NCBI RefSeq assembly: GCF_002994745.2
Contig: NC_037093.1
Coordinates: forward strand, 48,030,384-48,094,383
Origin: Rosa chinensis
Taxonomy: Eukaryota; Streptophyta; Magnoliopsida; Rosales; Rosaceae
Direction of reading: 5' to 3'
DNA length: 64,000 nucleotides
Positions 58,739-64,000 of the stretch are shown here, piece by piece; within the stretch, counting starts at the first letter, position 1; every line of letters starts with the position of its first letter. A model generated the notes under the pieces. That model saw only the letters and a list, made by a program, of their open reading frames with translations, was not told where the DNA came from and ran no database searches. The translations under genes and the position numbers were made by a program.

Positions 58739-61700
58739 TCATAACGGGATGTTATTATATCTGCCACTTCTTGGCCAACAAGAGTTTGCTCCCTGCAATG
58801 GAGAAAGCCTGATGTTAACAAGTGTATCCAAGTTGTATGCGACATAAACTAGTCATGAGAGTGCATACCCCATTCCCATACACATTAAAAGAGATTCAAA
58901 ATTTATCCATATTTATTATAGTAAATAAATGAATGAATTTCCACATGTTATAAGGACTTACGTTCGAGTTGTTCTCCTTTAAGCTTTCTAGTGACTCAGC
59001 AAGCTCCACTTGTTTGGATGCAGTTGCAAGCAGTGCCTGCAAGAAGAACTCTTGTATTACTAATAGAGAGGAAACAAGAAACCTGATAGAAAAGAACTAA
59101 AGTATCCACGGCTAAGAAGAGGGCTGTCTTACTTTCTTCGTCTTCTGTAGGTCATACTCTATAGATTTAATACGGCTCAAAGATTCACAAAGCATGTCTT
59201 CTTTCTCTTGAGGAATTTTTGTAGGTTTGTTAGTCAACTCGGTTACCAAACCTTCTAATTGCTTCAGTCTCTGCACTAGTGGGTCGATTTCTGTTTCTTG
59301 GGCAATCTGCTGTTCTTGGGAACTCGAATGTGCAATTGGCGGTGGTTTGCGTTGTTTTTTTAAGTTGTTCTCTGCATTACAAGCAGTAAATATTTTCCCC
59401 AGCCTCGGGAATACAAGATATATGCATGCTAATATATTGAGTATGAAGTGAATGATTTGGCTCGCTGCATGTGGAATGGATGTCTTCAGTGGCCTTCTTG
59501 GAGTGAACATGGTTGAATCACCTGTTAAGAAGTTCAAAAGATGTAAAACACTCCAAGGACGAATGGTTTATAATACATGAGCAATATATGGAAAAATCAG
59601 CATTGAAATATAAAAACAGGGTAGAATGAAAAACCACTATAATGTCTTCGTCGAGGGAAGCTCTTCTTTTTCGTATTTAAAGGAAAATTCAACTGGCAGT
59701 CAGTACCTAAAATTTGAATTGGCTTGGGAATTCAATGCCAGAGAAGTGCTTGTGTCTCTACAAATGTACCCCTGATAATATATTACTACTTTTTTTGTAA
59801 ATGTTATTGTTGTTGTTTATCACCAAATATTATGATCCTTATTACCACAAAAAAGATGTTGTAGACCTGTTCAGGTCCCAGGCATGAAAGAATCTAGTAA
59901 ATGCTATGTCCTGAATAAATGCAAACAGCCATGATAGATGACGTACTTGTTGAATTTGAATTAGCACCATCCACTCTTCCAGCAGCACTAACAGGTTCAA
60001 CGAGGCTGCAAATAGATGCAGAGTCACTTGACCTCTCCTGAGACAAATTAGACGAAATATAAGAGCATGAATTACACAAATAAATTGATACGTTATCATG
60101 TTGGTCTACAGTAAAGGGACAAAGATTACATAGACAGACATAAAACACTTGAGTATATCCTTGGCTTAATCATCAATAAAGTCATTATGGTCATCTAGAT
60201 GTTATTAATAAATTAGCTGTTAAAGATGCAGTCAGGTATAAGATATCCTCGAAAAGAGACTTGAGAAATTACATTGTGAAAATGAGAAATTGGTAGTTCC
60301 ATGATGCCAGAGGCACTTGACCTCATATCTGATCCAGACTCTGTAGATATTATTTCACTGTCTGTGACCTGCGTAGAGAACCAAAGAATATGTGATACAT
60401 AAGCAGAAGATGATAAAGGACAGCATCCATGATAGACTTCCCTTAGAGGCAAGTCAGTAGTAGTAGTAGTAGTAGTAGTAGTAGAATTCAAGTCACCTTA
60501 GAGGCACGCAGCTTGACTCCTAAATCATCGCCATCAGAAGAACCATTGATTTTCCTCAAGTACATTGCTTCTCCCATATGTACGAGCTGCAAAATAGAAG
60601 TGATATGAGTAATGACGCAATTTTCAGGCAATAAAAGCCCGTAATACATCTACCAATTAGTTCAAAGTATTGATATCTCAAGTATCAATATTTGAGACAG
60701 CAACATTACTCCACTAGAATCATACTTTCATAATTTCTGGATCATTCCAGGGTCCCTTGCCAGACCTAAGGCACCCGCCTTCATTTGGACACGAGCAATC
60801 TCCCCCAAGGAAGTCAGGAAGTTGACTGTTTAAATAGAAAGTTGCTAAAATCAGTTCAGTAACTGGAACAAAAAAATCCAACCATCTTTCTATCTATTGC
60901 AATATAACGACATTAACAGTTGGTAAGATGTCCCAACCTTGAGTCTACAACTTCCAACAACTTGTTTCGATATCTGTTGCCCAACACCTGCAGAGCAAAT
61001 GCAAAAGTACTTATGAGTGATTCATAAAACCTTCAAATGTGAAAGAAAAAACAACAATTACTTTCATACATGTATCTTGCTGGTAGTTCTTGGATCAAGA
61101 AAGCCTTTTGCTGTGTTCCAAAGCAGCTTGAATCCATTACCAGCATTTACCACAAACATCTGATGCAATGTCTGCGAAGAATGAGCTAGTATCAGGAATG
61201 AATTGATAGATTCTCATATAAAGTTATCGCTTATCAATTGGTTCATATAATTTTGAATCCACCTCAGGATAATTATCTCCATCAATTTTCTGCATGCGCA
61301 TAACAAGGTCATGTGCAACCTTGCCAAAACTCACCCAATTCTGCAAATTTATTAAAAAAAATAAATACAATGAGAATAATTATTGCGCAAAAGTACAAAA
61401 AGATATGATGCACAGAACAGAGTAACTACATTTGTAAGTTAAGAATTACCAGCCCCTGGACATCTAGTATAGTTGTCGTAGAATCTATATGCCTTTTGGC
61501 TGCAATAGAACATGCTGGGAACTTCTCAGCAAAAGCCTTCTCAAAACCTTGGACATGATATTTTAGAAATCGATCCACTGTGGTGACATTCATTAGCTTG
61601 CTAGGTTCAACTTTGCCAAGTCTTTCAATATATACAGGCCGTCCCTCCCGGTCTACACCATGATAACCATGAGGATAAAAACGTTGAACCTCTTCACACT

Positions 61701-63058
61701 CACTGTATGTAAAATCCTGAGAATTTGTCAATAAATTGACACTGCCATTAGAATGATGGAAATCAAATTAAGTTTCTACTAAAATAGGCATTAAAAAGTT
61801 TAAATCTCACTGAACCAAAATGCATCAGTTGTTCATCACAATATAATTAAAACAGTTACCTTCACAATATATTCTACTCCAAACTCTTTTCTCCAGTTGA
61901 GCATTTCTGCCCACATGTGAAGGGTTTTATCCATGTCAAACTTCCTTGCCTTTAAGAATCTGCATAAACAAGGCTTAATTACAATTCAATGCAAAAACTA
62001 AACACGTACGGTGTATGATGCCTCTGGAAAAGACAACTACATTAATAAGAGAAGCAAACACCTTCTTCAACAACAAGAATAGATAGAGAGTTAGAAGAAC
62101 TATAACTATAAACATTCTTTCCTGGTCCTGTTCATTCGTGGCTTCAAGAATTTGGATTCAATTAATTTCTTTCTTCTTAATAGACCTTCCAGATATCATA
62201 ACCCGAACGGTTTTCTACTTTGTTGCATCAACTGAAACTGAAGTTAACATCCTCAGAAAAGGTTGAGTGGTTGAGGATTCACCTAATCAACCTAGATTAG
62301 TGAAACTTTGAAAGCAAGTTAAATTGGTATACGAGACTTTCCAACAGAAGACTGCACCACTGCCTACATGGAATGACATATATTCTCATAGACTTGTGCC
62401 AAAAGCCACTAAAGTTGCTATCTTGAAGGCTTTGACTTTGGCATCCGTCTACACCAAGGTCTAATGTAGGTCGTGACAGATATATCAGCACTCAAATTGA
62501 AGGTTATTCCAACGATATATTGGAATATCAGCGGATATGTCAAACCTTGCATCTAACTAACCAACTTCATTCAAAAAGAGCCAAGTCATTAACAGATAAT
62601 ATGGACTAATTATAGTGTAACAGATCTCATGATAGACATAGGATGATCCACTTACCTCAGCATTGTATGATAATCATCATAGTTTACAGGTAGCATATTC
62701 CTAGCAACCAATGCCTCGCGAAATGCGATGACAGCTTCTTCCTCCTCAGCATCCCTTACATCATCAACTGATATCAATGCATATCGACAATTGGCGACAC
62801 GTTTGCTGCTGCGCCTTCTAAGAGTATTTGTTAACCTCGTAGAAGCATTGGCAGTCCTTTTCTTAAGAGATCTGCTACGAGTCCTCCGCCTCTCGTCCTC
62901 GGAGGTTTCAATGTCAAAAGTCCTAGACTTGTCATCCTCTTGAAATGAAACTACTTCACCTACAATACCATACCGTATCACATAAAATGAAAACCGAAAG
63001 CTAAGATCTGATTCGAAAAAGTATATCTACATAGGCATTGAATTATCATACCTGGCAT
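58739..63058 (-). CDS. Sec14-like phosphatidylinositol transfer protein with nodulin-type C-terminus (SFH family)
   Basis: Predicted phosphatidylinositol/phosphatidylcholine transfer protein acting at membranes in phosphoinositide signalling and polarised growth. Exons in transcript order: 63058-63052, 62959-62656, 61959-61860, 61716-61450, 61340-61263, 61171-61070, 60987-60938, 60825-60726, 60586-60497, 60368-60273, 60037-59947, 59521-59133, 59036-58962, 58792-58739; 1803 nt, 600 aa. Exon 1 codes only MP plus the first base of the next codon, giving [13 protein letters not shown] basic, Arg-rich region leads into the CRAL-TRIO N part ([20 protein letters not shown]) and the Sec14 lipid-binding fold (about 140-340: [57 protein letters not shown]). 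A Ser-rich linker follows, then a hydrophobic stretch around 450-470 ([14 protein letters not shown]), a coiled coil, and a GANSCWPRS end. This layout marks the Sec14-nodulin subgroup. Confidence 0.9.
60456..60483. repeat. TAG/CTA trinucleotide microsatellite in a Sec14-gene intron
   Basis: About nine 'gta' units in the intron between coding exons 9 and 10. It is intronic, so length change would not alter the protein. Confidence 0.85.
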
Positions 63059-63760
63059 TGTTGCTAACCAAATCACTTCAAAGTTTGAGCTCAGATTTCA
63101 TCTGGATCAAATAACAACAATCAATCAAACAAAAATTCACAACTAAAACTGTGGTGATTGAATGCTCATCTCTTACAAATCACTCATCCTCCAAGAAAAT
63201 GACAAAAAGACCATCAAGATTTCACACGCAGAGACGGCAGAGTCAATACAACCGACAAAAACAGATCGAAAATCCAAAAAAAAAAGCAGAAAATTCAAAG
63301 CCACAGAAAATTCAAAGTCCAATACCACAAGCCGTGATCAGCAATCGGCAGCGAATCAAACGGCAAATTGCGGTTGCAGCAAAGCACATTCGCCTGAATC
63401 GAGCCGCAGCCGCGGTCCTCCGGTTCAGAATTCCGACTTGGAATTGGAAAATTTTCCCTTCCCTTTCTCTATCTCTCTCCAAATTAGCCGAGCACGCGAG
63501 AGAGAGAAAGAGAAAGCGAAATGGTGTTGCTTTCGGTTTCAAAACGGCATTTGTGATTTGCTGTGATGCTTTCTCTCTCTAGAAACCTGAAGAAGAAGCC
63601 GAGAGAGAGAGAGAGAGAGGAGGGGGGTAAAGAACGTAGCAGCGGAGAGGAAGAAGGGAAACAAGGCAAGTCGTTGTCCGAAGCATTTAAGTAAAAAAGA
63701 CGACGTAGCGTGCGACGGCCGCTTCCGCTCCGCTCCGTCACCTTCTTCTTCTTTTGGAAT
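63059..63760 (-). other. 5' leader region of the Sec14-like gene, probably with an intron
   Basis: Upstream of the ATG the minus strand carries a short leader, AT-rich DNA suggestive of an intron (about 63100-63180), then a pyrimidine-rich leader with a CT run (GA at 63601-63620 on the plus strand). Exact junctions are not certain. Confidence 0.5.
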
Positions 63761-64000
63761 TCTTGAATATATATTTATTGGCGCCGTTTGTTAACGGGAG
63801 ACGGTGGGGGTTGAGATCCGGTGCGGTGGAGTTTACGCTACGAATGGAGCATTTAGTTTTTTGGGGATGGCGGTAAATTTTGGAGATGCACACGTCAGCA
63901 GGTGACACGTGGAGGGGGCGTCGGTGAGGGAATTGGATGCTGATTCTAGAGACTAGAGAGAATGAGATGCTACTGCTAGCTTTAGTGAAAGGTGTAAGGG
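63761..64000 (-). promoter_or_regulatory. Promoter of the Sec14-like gene
   Basis: On the minus strand a TATA-like 'aataaatatatattc' lies at about 63764-63779. Upstream is 'gacacgtgga' (CACGTG at 63906-63911), a G-box palindrome. Use is inferred from position. Confidence 0.5.

Noticed and set aside
60459..60483. Poly-Thr run encoded by the TAG repeat in a minus-strand frame
   Set aside because: The repeat lies in an intron of the Sec14-like gene; splice sites at 60497 and 60368 exclude it.

Overview
The window is plant nuclear DNA. The genes have short exons split by AT-rich GT-AG introns, products belong to land-plant families (Dicer-like 3, NAC, EC1, Sec14-nodulin, trihelix, kinase-PP2C fusion), and the gaps hold MITEs, tRNA-derived SINEs, LINE remnants and a solo LTR. 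Protein similarity points to a eudicot, and I would guess a rosid, possibly Rosaceae. That guess is inference from recalled family sequences, not from a search.

Layout. 1-1.1 kb: AT-rich DNA and a probable LINE 3' tail. 3.05-13.7 kb (+): a complete 21-exon EAF1-type subunit of the NuA4 histone acetyltransferase (about 2010 aa), with probable introns in both UTRs. 15.2-16.6 kb: a decayed DUF4283-like fragment. 17.0 and 32.3 kb (+): two closely related egg-cell-secreted EC1 genes. Between them lie a retroposed gag-like element with long target-site duplications (18.6-20.4 kb), an intronless NAC gene with an internal 435-bp duplication (21.0-22.8 kb), and about 8 kb of nested repeats. 33.9-34.8 kb (-): a single-exon trihelix factor. 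35-43 kb: gene-poor repeat land with a 133/134-bp tandem array split by about 6 kb of nested insertions. 43.56-51.6 kb (+): a complete 25-exon DCL3. 54.5-56.5 kb (+): a 658-aa protein kinase-PP2C fusion with an uninterrupted CDS. 56.7-57.5 kb: a broken LINE RNase H tail. 58.7-63.06 kb (-): a 14-exon Sec14-like phosphatidylinositol transfer protein with a C-terminal nodulin-type segment (600 aa).

The genes are independent transcription units and I see no operon or cluster logic. EAF1 (histone acetylation) and DCL3 (24-nt siRNA production for RNA-directed DNA methylation) both act on chromatin, but their shared neighbourhood is probably coincidental. EC1 proteins act in gamete activation at fertilisation. 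I reconstructed exon boundaries by reading splice sites and checking phase: EAF1 (6033 nt), DCL3 (4926 nt) and the Sec14 gene (1803 nt) all sum to whole codons.

I did not find a convincing new biological system. The best leads are the nested transposon stratigraphy with readable target-site duplications, the duplicated EC1 promoter block, two GC-AG introns, the 3'-UTR introns of EAF1, and the internally duplicated NAC tail.
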